64,000 nucleotides of DNA from Flavobacterium sp. (GCA_025351785.1 JANXVF010000038.1:16549-80548); one strand, 5' to 3'. Shown: positions 54,497 to 62,105, counted from the first letter of the stretch. The notes: a model not told the origin generated them from the letters alone. Numbers and translations are program-made.

Positions 54497-54684
54497 TCCA
54501 AAGATTTTATGAATTCTGTAGTTTTTTGTTTTAATTCTTCAGATGAAATAGCAGATTTAATTTCCTTTTTGAAGTCAAAGGATTTATGAGTTTTTCTAAA
54601 ATTATCAATTTGATCAATTAAATTTTTGTCTCCTATCGAAGAAATCCAATTAATTAGTTCTAATTTTTTTGTTGCAACACTCAT
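54484..54684 (-). CDS. Antitoxin-like protein partner of the RelE/ParE toxin
   Basis: The 66-residue protein (MSVATKKLELINWISSIGDK to FIKSLEWKK) is all-helical by composition and rich in Lys, Glu and Ser. No ribbon-helix-helix or Phd motif is evident, so the assignment rests on size, position and the 13-nt overlap with the toxin gene. A TAAATTTG box is upstream. Confidence 0.7.
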   Translation of the reverse strand: MSVATKKLELINWISSIGDKNLIDQIDNFRKTHKSFDFKKEIKSAISSEELKQKTTEFIKSLEWKK

Positions 54685-54701
54685 AATATCAAAAGTTTAA
54701 T

Positions 54702-54709
54702 CAAATTTA
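54702..54709 (-). promoter_or_regulatory. Candidate -7 box (TAAATTTG) for the toxin-antitoxin pair
   Basis: TAnnTTTG on the minus strand lies 17 nt before the antitoxin ATG at 54684. Confidence 0.5.
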
Positions 54710-54734
54710 TAATTTTTTTTTTGAATAATAGAAT

Positions 54735-55322
54735 TTACTTTCTATAAAAATTATTATGATCTACATATTCCCAAACGTTGTAGGGCAATAACGGACGAAT
54801 ATTTTTTTTGTTTTTGATGCTTTCGCGGATAAATGTTGAAGAAATTTCTACAATTGGAGCATCAATTTTATGAACTCTTGGATGATTTAATACCGAACTT
54901 ATTTCAGTATCAATTGTTTCGGAAATTCGTGGATAAATATAAATATCATGATTTTCTAAAATGTATTCGTAGTTTTTCCATTTGTGAAGTGAATTCAAAT
55001 TGTCTTCGCCCATTATTAATGAAAACTCATGTTGCGGAAATTTATCTTTTAAATGTGCTAATGTATTTACCGTATAATTGGGTTGAGGTAATTTGAATTC
55101 AATATCCGAAGGTTTGATTTTAGGATAATCTTCAGTCGCTAAATTTACTAAATGCAAACGTTGGTAATCATCTAATAAAGTATTCTTCTGTTTGTGAGGA
55201 TTGTGTGGCGTTACAACCATCCAAATTTGATTTAAATCGGAATGTTCTGCCATGTGATTGGCAATAATTAGGTGCCCAACGTGAATTGGGTTGAAAGTTC
55301 CGAAATATAATCCTATTTTCAT
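54735..55322 (-). CDS. nadD: Nicotinate-nucleotide adenylyltransferase
   Basis: The enzyme adenylates nicotinate mononucleotide in NAD synthesis. The ATG at 55322 gives MKIGLYFGTFNPIHVGHLIIANHMAEHSDL with the HxGH motif; an ATG at 55343 adds seven residues with no match. MVVTPHNPHK, FSLIMGEDNLNSLHKWKNYEYILENHDIYIYPR and VEISSTFIRESIKN (the SSTxxR motif) follow. The 195-residue length is normal. Confidence 0.95.
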   Translation of the reverse strand: MKIGLYFGTFNPIHVGHLIIANHMAEHSDLNQIWMVVTPHNPHKQKNTLLDDYQRLHLVNLATEDYPKIKPSDIEFKLPQPNYTVNTLAHLKDKFPQHEFSLIMGEDNLNSLHKWKNYEYILENHDIYIYPRISETIDTEISSVLNHPRVHKIDAPIVEISSTFIRESIKNKKNIRPLLPYNVWEYVDHNNFYRK

Positions 55323-55326
55323 TTTG

Positions 55327-55413
55327 GTTTCACAGAGTTTCACAAAGATTTTTCACAGAGTTCCACGTAGTTTTTTTATTTCTCTTTGGAATTTCTCTGA
55401 GTCGCTCTGTGTA
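55327..55413. repeat. CACAGAG palindromic repeat between nadD and gmk
   Basis: The left arm (TTTCACAGAG TTTCACAAAGA, with a second TTTCACAGAG) and the right arm (reverse complement TTACACAGAG, then TCAGAGAAATTCC) form an imperfect inverted pair around a T-rich core. It starts 5 nt after the nadD start and runs to the gmk stop. Similar CACAGAG elements are, from memory, frequent in flavobacterial intergenes. Confidence 0.65.
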
Positions 55414-55414
55414 A

Positions 55415-55987
55415 TTATTTTTTTTCAATAAAATCTTTTACCAATTCGTATGCTTCTGCCTTTGCAACATCTAAATCATAATTTTTAATTATTTTATCAA
55501 ATTGTGGCGCGGTTGCCAATTCAACATGTGCTTTTGCGATGCGCATATTTATTTTTTCGTCAGTTTCTGTAGAGCGTTCTTTTAATCTTCGTTTTAATTC
55601 GTCAACGCTCGGTGGTTTTACAAAAACGGCTAATGTTTCTTGAGGAAATTTCGATTTAATTCGCAATCCGCCAGAAACATCAATGTCAAAAATTACGTTT
55701 TTGCCTTTTGCCCAAATGCGCTCAACTTCACTTTTTAAAGTTCCGTAATAGTTGTTGGTATAAACCTCTTCCCATTCCACAAACTCTTCGGCTTTGATGT
55801 GTTTTTTAAATTCTTCCCAACTGATGAAATAATAATCTTTTCCATCCGCTTCTTGACCTCTTGGTTCACGAGTTGAACAAGAAATTGAAAATTCTAAATT
55901 CAAATCTTCTTGAGCCAATAAATGCCTAACTATAGTGGTTTTTCCCGAACCAGATGGCGCTGAGAATACCAATAATTTTCCTTTCAT
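55415..55987 (-). CDS. gmk: Guanylate kinase
   Basis: The enzyme converts GMP to GDP. The 190-residue protein has the P-loop SAPSGSGKTTIVRHL, SCSTREPRGQEADGKDYYFI (GMP site), VEWEEVYTNNYYGTLKSEVE, NVIFDIDVSGGLRIKSKFP and RLKERSTETDEKINMRIAKA. The length is standard. It follows the four-helix-bundle gene across a repeat and precedes nadD across another. Confidence 0.97.
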   Translation of the reverse strand: MKGKLLVFSAPSGSGKTTIVRHLLAQEDLNLEFSISCSTREPRGQEADGKDYYFISWEEFKKHIKAEEFVEWEEVYTNNYYGTLKSEVERIWAKGKNVIFDIDVSGGLRIKSKFPQETLAVFVKPPSVDELKRRLKERSTETDEKINMRIAKAHVELATAPQFDKIIKNYDLDVAKAEAYELVKDFIEKK

Positions 55988-55991
55988 TTTG

Positions 55992-56056
55992 GTAATTAGT
56001 GATTAGTGATTAGTGATTAGTGATTAGTGAAGAGTAATTAGTAATTTGTGATTAGT
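55992..56056. repeat. AGTGATTAGT-family repeat, arm on the gmk side of the four-helix-bundle gene
   Basis: It contains five tandem TAGTGAT-type 7-nt units followed by TGAAGAGTAATTAGTAA. The segment 56022-56056 is inverted relative to 56444-56478, with 27 of 35 bases identical by hand. The arm overlaps the last codon and stop (AAC TAA) of the four-helix-bundle gene. Confidence 0.85.
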
Positions 56057-56417
56057 TTTTTAAAGTCCTTGAAAAGGCGTTTATCATTTTACTTTCCTCT
56101 TCTATTAAGCTCATTATTTCGTTATAAGAATTAAAATCTGCAACAAAACCTAATTCTTTTGCAATTATAAGTTGTGTCTCTACTTCATATAAAGAACCTC
56201 TAGAAATATCTAGAAAATGACTAAATGATTTATCAGTATTTCTTCCATAACCTTCACTGATATTTGATGGAATTGAAACTGATGCACGTTTAATTTGAGA
56301 AGTTAATGCGTATAATTCTACTTGAGGAAATGACTTTACTAAGTTGTAAACTTTAACCACCAAGATAATTCCTTTTTGCCAAATTAATAAATCTTTATAG
56401 CTGTTAATACTTCCCAT
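56052..56417 (-). CDS. Four-helix-bundle protein (S23/23S rRNA intervening-sequence protein family)
   Basis: The 121-residue helical protein has the family pattern: SYKDLLIWQKGIILVVKVYNLVKSFPQVELYALTSQIKRASVSIPSNISEGYGRNTDKSFSHFLDISRGSLYEVETQLIIAKELGF. SIPSNISEGYGR and SLYEVETQL are diagnostic for the S23/IVP group. Homologs occur in 23S rRNA intervening sequences and, as the Avd relative, with diversity-generating retroelements; their biochemical role is mostly unknown. Here the gene is free-standing between gmk and yicC and bounded by inverted repeat arms of the AGTGATTAGT family. Confidence 0.88.
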   Translation of the reverse strand: MGSINSYKDLLIWQKGIILVVKVYNLVKSFPQVELYALTSQIKRASVSIPSNISEGYGRNTDKSFSHFLDISRGSLYEVETQLIIAKELGFVADFNSYNEIMSLIEEESKMINAFSRTLKN

Positions 56418-56442
56418 AAATTATTAGTTTTAATTGTTTTTT

Positions 56443-56478
56443 TACTGATTACTTTTCACTAATCACTCTTCACTAAAC
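56443..56478. repeat. AGTGATTAGT-family repeat, arm on the yicC side of the four-helix-bundle gene
   Basis: Reading backwards it gives GTTTAGTGAAGAGTGATTAG TGAAAAGTAATCAGT, the inverted partner of 56022-56056. It ends exactly at the yicC stop codon (56478-56480). Confidence 0.8.
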
Positions 56479-57338
56479 TAAAGAACATTCAAAACTTGTT
56501 CCTTAATTTTCTCCAATTCGTCTTTCATCATCACGACCAATTTCTGCATTTCAGAATGGTTTGATTTTGAACCCATAGTATTAATTTCTCGTCCCATTTC
56601 TTGAGTAATAAACCCTAATTTTCTTCCGTTAGCTTCTGTTCCTGCTAGTGTTTCTATGAAATAATTTAGGTGATTTTCTAAACGAACCTTCTCTTCTGTT
56701 ATGTCGTATTTTTCTAAATAAAATATCAATTCTTGTTCAAAACGATTCTCGTCAACCGTTACTTTTATTTCATCTATTGCAGTTCGCAATCTAGTTTTAA
56801 TGGTTTCAATTCGTTCTTTGTCATAACTTAGTGCGCTGTTCATCAAAGTCATTATGTTAGCAATGCGATGCAAGAATTCTTTTTCTAATGAAACTCCTTC
56901 GTCTTTACGGAATTGCGCCATATTTTCTATAGCTTCATCTATGACTTTTTGAATTTCTTTCCATTCGTTTTCGTCAATTTCGTCGCGTTCTGTTTTAAGT
57001 GCGTCAGGCATTCTTACTGCCATTTTCATTAATTCAGTTTCATCAGCATTTGGTATTACCGCTTTCATTTGATTGATGTAACCTTTTACAATCGGCACAT
57101 TAATTTTAGACGATGTTTCTTCGCCAGTAACTTCAATATATAACGAAAAATCAATTTTTCCGCGTTCTAATCGTTGTGAAAGTTGATTGCGCAAACCCAA
57201 TTCCATCTCGCGGTAAACCGATGGCATTCTAGTATTCAAATCTAAACCTTTACTGTTTAGTGATTTTAATTCTACTGTAATTTTTTTGGTTTGTAATTGC
57301 AAAGATGCTTTTCCAAAACCAGTCATTGATTGTATCAT
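56478..57338 (-). CDS. YicC/YloC family endoribonuclease
   Basis: The 286-residue protein starts MIQSMTGFGKASLQLQTKKITVELKSLNSKGLDLNTRMPSVYREME and ends TLAGTEANGRKLGFITQEMGREINTMGSKSNHSEMQKLVVMMKDELEKIKEQVLNVL, both diagnostic for YicC/YloC. The family is linked to RNA cleavage. It is often next to gmk; here the two are separated by the four-helix-bundle gene and its repeat arms. A TATATTTG box lies upstream. Confidence 0.93.
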   Translation of the reverse strand: MIQSMTGFGKASLQLQTKKITVELKSLNSKGLDLNTRMPSVYREMELGLRNQLSQRLERGKIDFSLYIEVTGEETSSKINVPIVKGYINQMKAVIPNADETELMKMAVRMPDALKTERDEIDENEWKEIQKVIDEAIENMAQFRKDEGVSLEKEFLHRIANIMTLMNSALSYDKERIETIKTRLRTAIDEIKVTVDENRFEQELIFYLEKYDITEEKVRLENHLNYFIETLAGTEANGRKLGFITQEMGREINTMGSKSNHSEMQKLVVMMKDELEKIKEQVLNVL

Positions 57339-57357
57339 TCTTTTATTTTATGTGCTT

Positions 57358-57365
57358 CAAATATA
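57358..57365 (-). promoter_or_regulatory. Candidate -7 box (TATATTTG) for yicC
   Basis: TAnnTTTG on the minus strand lies 19 nt before the yicC ATG at 57338. The repeat at 57371-57450 sits directly upstream, where a -33 element would be. Confidence 0.5.
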
Positions 57366-57370
57366 TGAAA

Positions 57371-57450
57371 TAGTGATTAGTGATTAGCGAAAAGTAATTA
57401 GTAATTTATCGATTTAAAAGCTATTTACTAATTACTATTCACTTTTTACT
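57371..57450. repeat. AGTGATTAGT-family repeat between yicC and the EamA gene
   Basis: The left part has two TAGTGAT units then GCGAAAAGTAATTAGTAA. The right part read backwards gives AGTAAAAAGTGAATAGTAAT then TAGTAAATAG. About 16 nt separate the arms. The right arm overlaps the EamA stop (57435-57437) and encodes its last residues (RVKSE). Confidence 0.8.
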
Positions 57451-58334
57451 CTTTTCTGCGTTACCAAATAAACTCCAGCGAAAATTAAAACAGCCGAAAG
57501 TAATTTTACCAAGTTCAATTCGTCTTTGCCTAAACTTACAGCAAATATTGTTGCAAAAAGCGGTTGTAAATAAATGAATACTGCAACAGTTGTTGGCTTC
57601 AATTCGCGCATTGAAAGTAAATTTAACAAATAAGTAAAAAAGGTTGAAAACAAAATTACAAATCCAATTTTCCAGAAAATATCCGTTGGAATTATTGTCC
57701 AATTTATGGCATGAAATTCGTTCCAGCCAAACGGTAAAACTAGTATAAATCCGAAAGTGTAAATCCATTTTACAAAAGTAAACGCATTGTATTTATCCAT
57801 TAGTTTTTTCACAACTATTAAATAAAATCCATAGGAAACAGCATTTATAAAAACAAGTAAATTCCCTAATGATGCATTTGGCGCATTTATTGTTTTTCCA
57901 AATTTACCTCCAAAAAATATTAGTGTTACTGTTCCTGCTAATCCTAAAATTATTCCGAATATTTTGCGATTTTGCATGCGTTCTTTCATAATAATTGCCG
58001 AAAGAATTAATACAATCATTGGAGTTGTTACCATTAAAACGGCACCCATAATTGGCGAAGTGTAGCTCAAACCTTTAAAAAATGTCAGCATGTTTAAGGC
58101 AACACCAAAAAAAGCAGCTGCGATAATTCGTGGAAAATCTTCCTTAGCAATTTTTTCTTTTGGTCCAAAAAATGAAACTAACCAAAACAAAACGGTAGCA
58201 CCAAAAACACGAATTACTATAAATCCAAAAGGTTCAATGTATTTTGGCATTACATCTTTGGCAATTGTAAAAGTCAATCCGTAAATTATGGAAACTAATG
58301 TTGCGGCAATTAATGCCCAGGTTCTTTTAGACAT
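57435..58334 (-). CDS. EamA/DMT-superfamily transporter
   Basis: The 299-residue protein has ten hydrophobic helices in two EamA repeats: ALIAATLVSIIYGLTFTIAKDVMPKYIEPFGFIVIRVFGATVLFW in the first and LGNLLVFINAVSYGFYLIVVKKLMDKYNAF in the second. SYTSPIMGAVLMVTTPMIVLILSAIIMKERM is typical. Substrate unknown. The last five residues and stop come from a repeat arm. Its start overlaps the end of the ArsC/Spx-like gene by 8 nt. Confidence 0.9.
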   Translation of the reverse strand: MSKRTWALIAATLVSIIYGLTFTIAKDVMPKYIEPFGFIVIRVFGATVLFWLVSFFGPKEKIAKEDFPRIIAAAFFGVALNMLTFFKGLSYTSPIMGAVLMVTTPMIVLILSAIIMKERMQNRKIFGIILGLAGTVTLIFFGGKFGKTINAPNASLGNLLVFINAVSYGFYLIVVKKLMDKYNAFTFVKWIYTFGFILVLPFGWNEFHAINWTIIPTDIFWKIGFVILFSTFFTYLLNLLSMRELKPTTVAVFIYLQPLFATIFAVSLGKDELNLVKLLSAVLIFAGVYLVTQKRVKSE

Positions 58335-58686
58335 TTTCTAATGCTTTCATTACTTGTAGCATGTTTTGTTGCGTGTTTCCGATATAAATTTTGTCTCTAA
58401 TTATAAAAACAGGACGGCTTATAAACGTGTAATGTTCTAAAATATATTTTTTATAATCGTCTTCTGTCAAGTTTTTATTCTTTAAATCCATTGATTTATA
58501 CAACTGCGCTTTTTTGCTAAACAAAGCTTCATAACTTCCAGAAAGTGAGTACATATGCTCTAATTCAGCAATAGTTATTGGGTCTTGCTTTATGTCGTGG
58601 TAAACCAAATTTACGTTTTTCGGCAATGATTTTATGATTTTTCTGCACGTGTCGCAAGAAGCTAAATAGTAAATTGTATCGGTCAT
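58327..58686 (-). CDS. ArsC/Spx family protein (arsenate reductase-like)
   Basis: The 119-residue thioredoxin-fold protein has SCDTCRKII (Cys11, Cys14) near the N-terminus, YHDIKQDPIT, LFSKKAQLYKSMDL, LTEDDYKKYILEHYTFISRPVFIIRDKIYIGN. The CxxC layout and the RPVFI strand are typical of ArsC/Spx/YffB. No ars genes are nearby, so a generic redox or regulatory role is as likely as arsenate reduction. It overlaps the EamA gene by 8 nt. Confidence 0.85.
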   Translation of the reverse strand: MTDTIYYLASCDTCRKIIKSLPKNVNLVYHDIKQDPITIAELEHMYSLSGSYEALFSKKAQLYKSMDLKNKNLTEDDYKKYILEHYTFISRPVFIIRDKIYIGNTQQNMLQVMKALENV

Positions 58687-58731
58687 TGAATTTCTTTTTG
58701 CAAAGAAAAATCATTTGAAACTTATAATCTG

Positions 58732-58739
58732 TATTTTTG
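58732..58739 (+). promoter_or_regulatory. Candidate -7 box (TATTTTTG) for the DinB gene
   Basis: TAnnTTTG lies 13 nt before the GTG at 58753. A TTTG at 58714-58717 is somewhat too close to be an ideal -33. Confidence 0.45.
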
Positions 58740-58752
58740 AAAAAAATATAAA

Positions 58753-59208
58753 GTGCAAGCAACATTTAAAATTTGGGAAACCAGCAGAAAAAAATATCTT
58801 GAAATAATTGACGGATATTCATTACAACAATTAAATAAAATTCCTGAAGGTTTTAGCAATAATTTAGTCTGGAATTTAGGTCATATTATTGTGTCACAAC
58901 AAGGTTTGGTGTACCGACTTTCTGGTTTGCCAATGAGTATTTCATCAGAAATGATGGAGAAATATAAAAACGGTTCAAAACCAACAGAAACAACAACTCA
59001 AGAAGAAGTAGAGGAGCTAAAAGTGTTATTATTTTCACTTTTAAATCAAACCAAAGAAGATTATGCCAACGGAAAATTCATTTCATATAATGAATACACA
59101 ACTGGCACTGGATTTCATTTAGCAAACATTATAGACGCAATGGAATTCAATAATTTTCATGAAGCCATTCATCTTGGTTTCATGATGAATATTAGAAAAT
59201 TTATTTAA
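58753..59208 (+). CDS. DinB family protein
   Basis: The 151-residue protein has the DinB four-helix layout: ATFKIWETSRKKYLEIIDGYSLQQLNKIPEGFSNNLVWNLGHIIVSQQGLVYRLSGLPMSI and AMEFNNFHEAIHLGFMMNIRKFI. His in NLGHI and in EAIHLG are the expected metal ligands. The start is GTG; the first ATG is at residue 61, so GTG is preferred. Metal-dependent thiol transfer is the family theme; the substrate is unknown. Confidence 0.85.
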   Translation: MQATFKIWETSRKKYLEIIDGYSLQQLNKIPEGFSNNLVWNLGHIIVSQQGLVYRLSGLPMSISSEMMEKYKNGSKPTETTTQEEVEELKVLLFSLLNQTKEDYANGKFISYNEYTTGTGFHLANIIDAMEFNNFHEAIHLGFMMNIRKFI

Positions 59209-59215
59209 ATTAAAA

Positions 59216-59223
59216 TATCTTTG
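59216..59223 (+). promoter_or_regulatory. Candidate -7 box (TATCTTTG) for the cystathionine gamma-synthase gene
   Basis: TAnnTTTG lies 17 nt before the ATG at 59241. Confidence 0.5.
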
Positions 59224-59240
59224 TAAAAATATAAAAACTC

Positions 59241-60383
59241 ATGAAATTCAATACCAAAGTAATACATGGTGGACAACACCACGAAAAAGTAACCGGAGCA
59301 GTGATGACGCCAGTTTTTCAAACATCAACTTATGTACAAACAAGTCCAGGAAAACCTGTTGGCGATTATGAATATAGTCGTGCGGCAAACCCGACGCGTC
59401 AAGCTTTAGAAGATGCTTTAGCTTCGATTGAAAATGGAGCAAGAGGTTTAGCATTTGCATCAGGTTTAGCAGCAACCGATTGTTTGTTACGAATGTTTAA
59501 AGCAGGTGACGAAATCATTGCAATGGATGATTTGTATGGCGGAACTTATAGATTATTTACACGATTATATAAAGATAGTGGCATCAAATTTCATTTTGTT
59601 GATATGAATGATTTTGATAAATTTCAATCGTTAATCAATGAAAATACCAAGTTAGTTTGGGCGGAAACACCAACAAATCCGTTGATGAAATTAGCTGATA
59701 TTACCGAAATTGCAAAAATCACTAAAAAACATAAAATCCTTTTTGCAGTTGATAATACTTTTGCAACGCCTTACTTACAAAAACCATTAGATTTAGGTGC
59801 TGATATTGTAATGCACTCGGCAACAAAATACCTTGGCGGACATTCTGATGTTATTGCCGGAGCTTTAATCATTAAAGATGTGGCACTTGGTGATGAATTA
59901 CATTTTAAACAATTTGCAACTGGTGGAACACTTGGACCAATGGATAGTTATTTGGTTTTAAGAGGAATCAAAACCTTGCATTTAAGAGTGCAAAGACATT
60001 GTGAAAACGGAATGAAAGTTGCCAATTTTTTAAGTAATCATCCAGAAGTAGCTAAAGTATATTATCCTGGATTGCCAAATCATCCAAATCATGATATAGC
60101 TAAAAAGCAAATGAAAGATTTTGGTGGAATGGTTTCTTTTACTTTTAAATCAGGAAAAAAAGAAGATGCAGTTTCGTTTTTAGAAAAACTAAAAGTTTTC
60201 ACTTTAGCAGAATCTCTTGGTGGTGTTGAAAGTTTAGCCAATCATCCTGCATTAATGACACACGCATCAATTCCAGAAGATAAACGACTAGAAGTTGGAA
60301 TCACCGATGATTTAGTTAGATTAAGCGTTGGCGTTGAAGATATCGACGATTTACTTGCTGATATAGAACAAGCATTTAGATAA
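59241..60383 (+). CDS. Cystathionine gamma-synthase / trans-sulfuration PLP enzyme
   Basis: The 380-residue Cys/Met-metabolism PLP enzyme has FNTKVIHGGQHHEKVTGAVMTPVFQTSTYVQ, YSRAANPTRQALEDALASIENGARGLAFASGLAA, WAETPTNPLMKLADI, VDNTFATPYLQKPLDLGADIVMHSATKYLGGHSD (PLP-binding Lys in SATKY) and GGVESLANHPALMTHASIP. It could be the synthase or a gamma-lyase; sequence motifs do not separate them. Its own promoter-like box is upstream. Confidence 0.93.
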   Translation: MKFNTKVIHGGQHHEKVTGAVMTPVFQTSTYVQTSPGKPVGDYEYSRAANPTRQALEDALASIENGARGLAFASGLAATDCLLRMFKAGDEIIAMDDLYGGTYRLFTRLYKDSGIKFHFVDMNDFDKFQSLINENTKLVWAETPTNPLMKLADITEIAKITKKHKILFAVDNTFATPYLQKPLDLGADIVMHSATKYLGGHSDVIAGALIIKDVALGDELHFKQFATGGTLGPMDSYLVLRGIKTLHLRVQRHCENGMKVANFLSNHPEVAKVYYPGLPNHPNHDIAKKQMKDFGGMVSFTFKSGKKEDAVSFLEKLKVFTLAESLGGVESLANHPALMTHASIPEDKRLEVGITDDLVRLSVGVEDIDDLLADIEQAFR

Positions 60384-60419
60384 ATTTAGAAACATCAATT
60401 TCTCTAAATCAATTTTTTT

Positions 60420-61631
60420 ATGTCGTCAAATAAAAAGCAGGCTGCAATCGGATTCATATTTATTACTTTGCTTCTAGATATAACTGGTTGGGGAATTATC
60501 ATCCCGGTTATTCCAAAATTAATTAAAGTATTGATTCATGGCGATATTAGCGAAGCAGCAAAATTTGGAGGATGGCTCACTTTTATTTATGCCTTTACAC
60601 AATTTATTTTTGCCCCTTTTATTGGAGCTTTAAGCGATAAATTTGGGCGTAGACCTATAATTTTGATTTCTCTTTTAGGATTTTCATTGGATTATTTATT
60701 TCTTTCAATTGCACCTACTATTGGGTGGTTATTTGTAGGCAGATTTATTGCAGGAATAACTGGAGCTAGTATCACGACAGCCTCAGCTTATATTGCTGAT
60801 GTAAGTACTAATGAAAACAGAACTAAAAACTTCGGAATGATTGGCGCTGCTTTTGGTTTAGGATTTATTATTGGTCCAGTAATTGGTGGTTTGTTGGGTC
60901 AATATGGAGCAAGAGTTCCGTTTTATGCAGCAGCTGTATTGTGCATGATAAATTTTATTTATGGTTATTTTATTTTACCAGAATCATTATCGACAGCAAA
61001 CCGAAGAGAATTTAGTTGGAAAAGAGCAAATCCAATTGGAGCTTTATTGAATTTAAAGAAATACCCTAAATTAACAACATTAGTAATAATGCTTTTTATA
61101 GTTTATGTAGCTTCAAACGCAGTACAAAGCAATTGGAGTTATTTTACAATTTATAGATTTGGTTGGGACGAAAAAATGGTCGGAATTTCACTAGGTATTA
61201 TAGGATTACTAGTAGGTTTAGTTCAAGGAGTTTTAATACGATGGATAAATCCAAGAATTGGTAATCAAAAAAGCATTTATTTTGGATTAGCACTATACAC
61301 TTTAGGATTATTTTTATTTGCTTTTGCAACACAAAGCTGGATGTTGTTTGTTTTTTTAATACCCTATTGTCTTGGCGGAATTGCCGGACCAGCCATTCAA
61401 GCAGAAGTATCATCATCAGTTTTGCCATCAGAGCAAGGCGAGATTCAAGGAACATTAACTAGTTTAATGAGTGCATCATCTATTGTAGGTCCTCCTTTAA
61501 TGTCTAGTATTTTTTATTTTTTTACTCATAAAAACGCACCGTTTCAGTTTGCTGGAGCACCTTTTATTTTAGGCGGTATTTTAATGTTGATAAGCACTTT
61601 TATTGCTTATTTTGCTTTAAAGAAAAAATAA
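60420..61631 (+). CDS. MFS transporter, TCR/Tet-type
   Basis: The 403-residue protein has 12 hydrophobic helices. FIFITLLLDITGWGIIIPVIPKL and the loop 2-3 motif GALSDKFGRRPIILISLLGFSLDYLFLSIAP are the Tet-type MFS signature, followed by FIAGITGASITTASAYIADVSTNENR. It resembles tetracycline-efflux-type pumps, but flavobacterial chromosomal members are not known to give resistance by sequence alone. It lies 36 nt after the PLP gene. Confidence 0.9.
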   Translation: MSSNKKQAAIGFIFITLLLDITGWGIIIPVIPKLIKVLIHGDISEAAKFGGWLTFIYAFTQFIFAPFIGALSDKFGRRPIILISLLGFSLDYLFLSIAPTIGWLFVGRFIAGITGASITTASAYIADVSTNENRTKNFGMIGAAFGLGFIIGPVIGGLLGQYGARVPFYAAAVLCMINFIYGYFILPESLSTANRREFSWKRANPIGALLNLKKYPKLTTLVIMLFIVYVASNAVQSNWSYFTIYRFGWDEKMVGISLGIIGLLVGLVQGVLIRWINPRIGNQKSIYFGLALYTLGLFLFAFATQSWMLFVFLIPYCLGGIAGPAIQAEVSSSVLPSEQGEIQGTLTSLMSASSIVGPPLMSSIFYFFTHKNAPFQFAGAPFILGGILMLISTFIAYFALKKK

Positions 61632-61667
61632 TTACTTTCATAATAAAACCAATCAAAAATTCATAAT

Positions 61668-62105
61668 TTGAAAACTAAAGAACTGACAACAATTCAAGAA
61701 ATGTTGAATCAAATAGAAATAATACGATTTCTGTATCCCACAATGACAGAACAGCGGTACAAATCATTTTTAGTTGACATGATTGAAATAAATTATAAAC
61801 AAGTGGCAGTTTTTGATAAACAAACCTGTATTGGCTTATCTGGTTTTTGGTTTGGAACAAAATTATGGACAGGAAAATACCTAGAAATTGATAACTTTAT
61901 TGTTCATCCAGATTACAGAAAAAAAGGTGTAGGTAAAATTTTAACCGATTATATCGATAAAAAAGCAATAGAATTAAAATGCACTTGTATAGTTCTTGAT
62001 GCTTTTACAGGAAATTTTGTTGCTCATAAATTTTATTATAATCAAGGTTTTGTTCCGCGTGGCTTTCACTTTATCAAAACTATTGACGAAAATGGATTTT
62101 CGTAA
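61668..62105 (+). CDS. GNAT family N-acetyltransferase
   Basis: The 145-residue protein has the acetyl-CoA site (EIDNFIVHPDYRKKGVGKILTDYIDKKA, with RxxGxG/A) and the C-terminal VLDAFTGNFVAHKFYYNQGFVPRGFHFI. The start shown is TTG at 61668; an internal ATG at 61701 (MLNQIEIIRFLYP) is a strong alternative, giving 134 residues. Substrate unknown. Confidence 0.85.
   Translation: MKTKELTTIQEMLNQIEIIRFLYPTMTEQRYKSFLVDMIEINYKQVAVFDKQTCIGLSGFWFGTKLWTGKYLEIDNFIVHPDYRKKGVGKILTDYIDKKAIELKCTCIVLDAFTGNFVAHKFYYNQGFVPRGFHFIKTIDENGFS

Noticed and set aside
55992..56030. Tandem TAGTGAT units resembling a CRISPR or tandem repeat array
   Set aside because: Units are only 7 nt with no spacers and belong to the dispersed palindrome; no cas gene is nearby.
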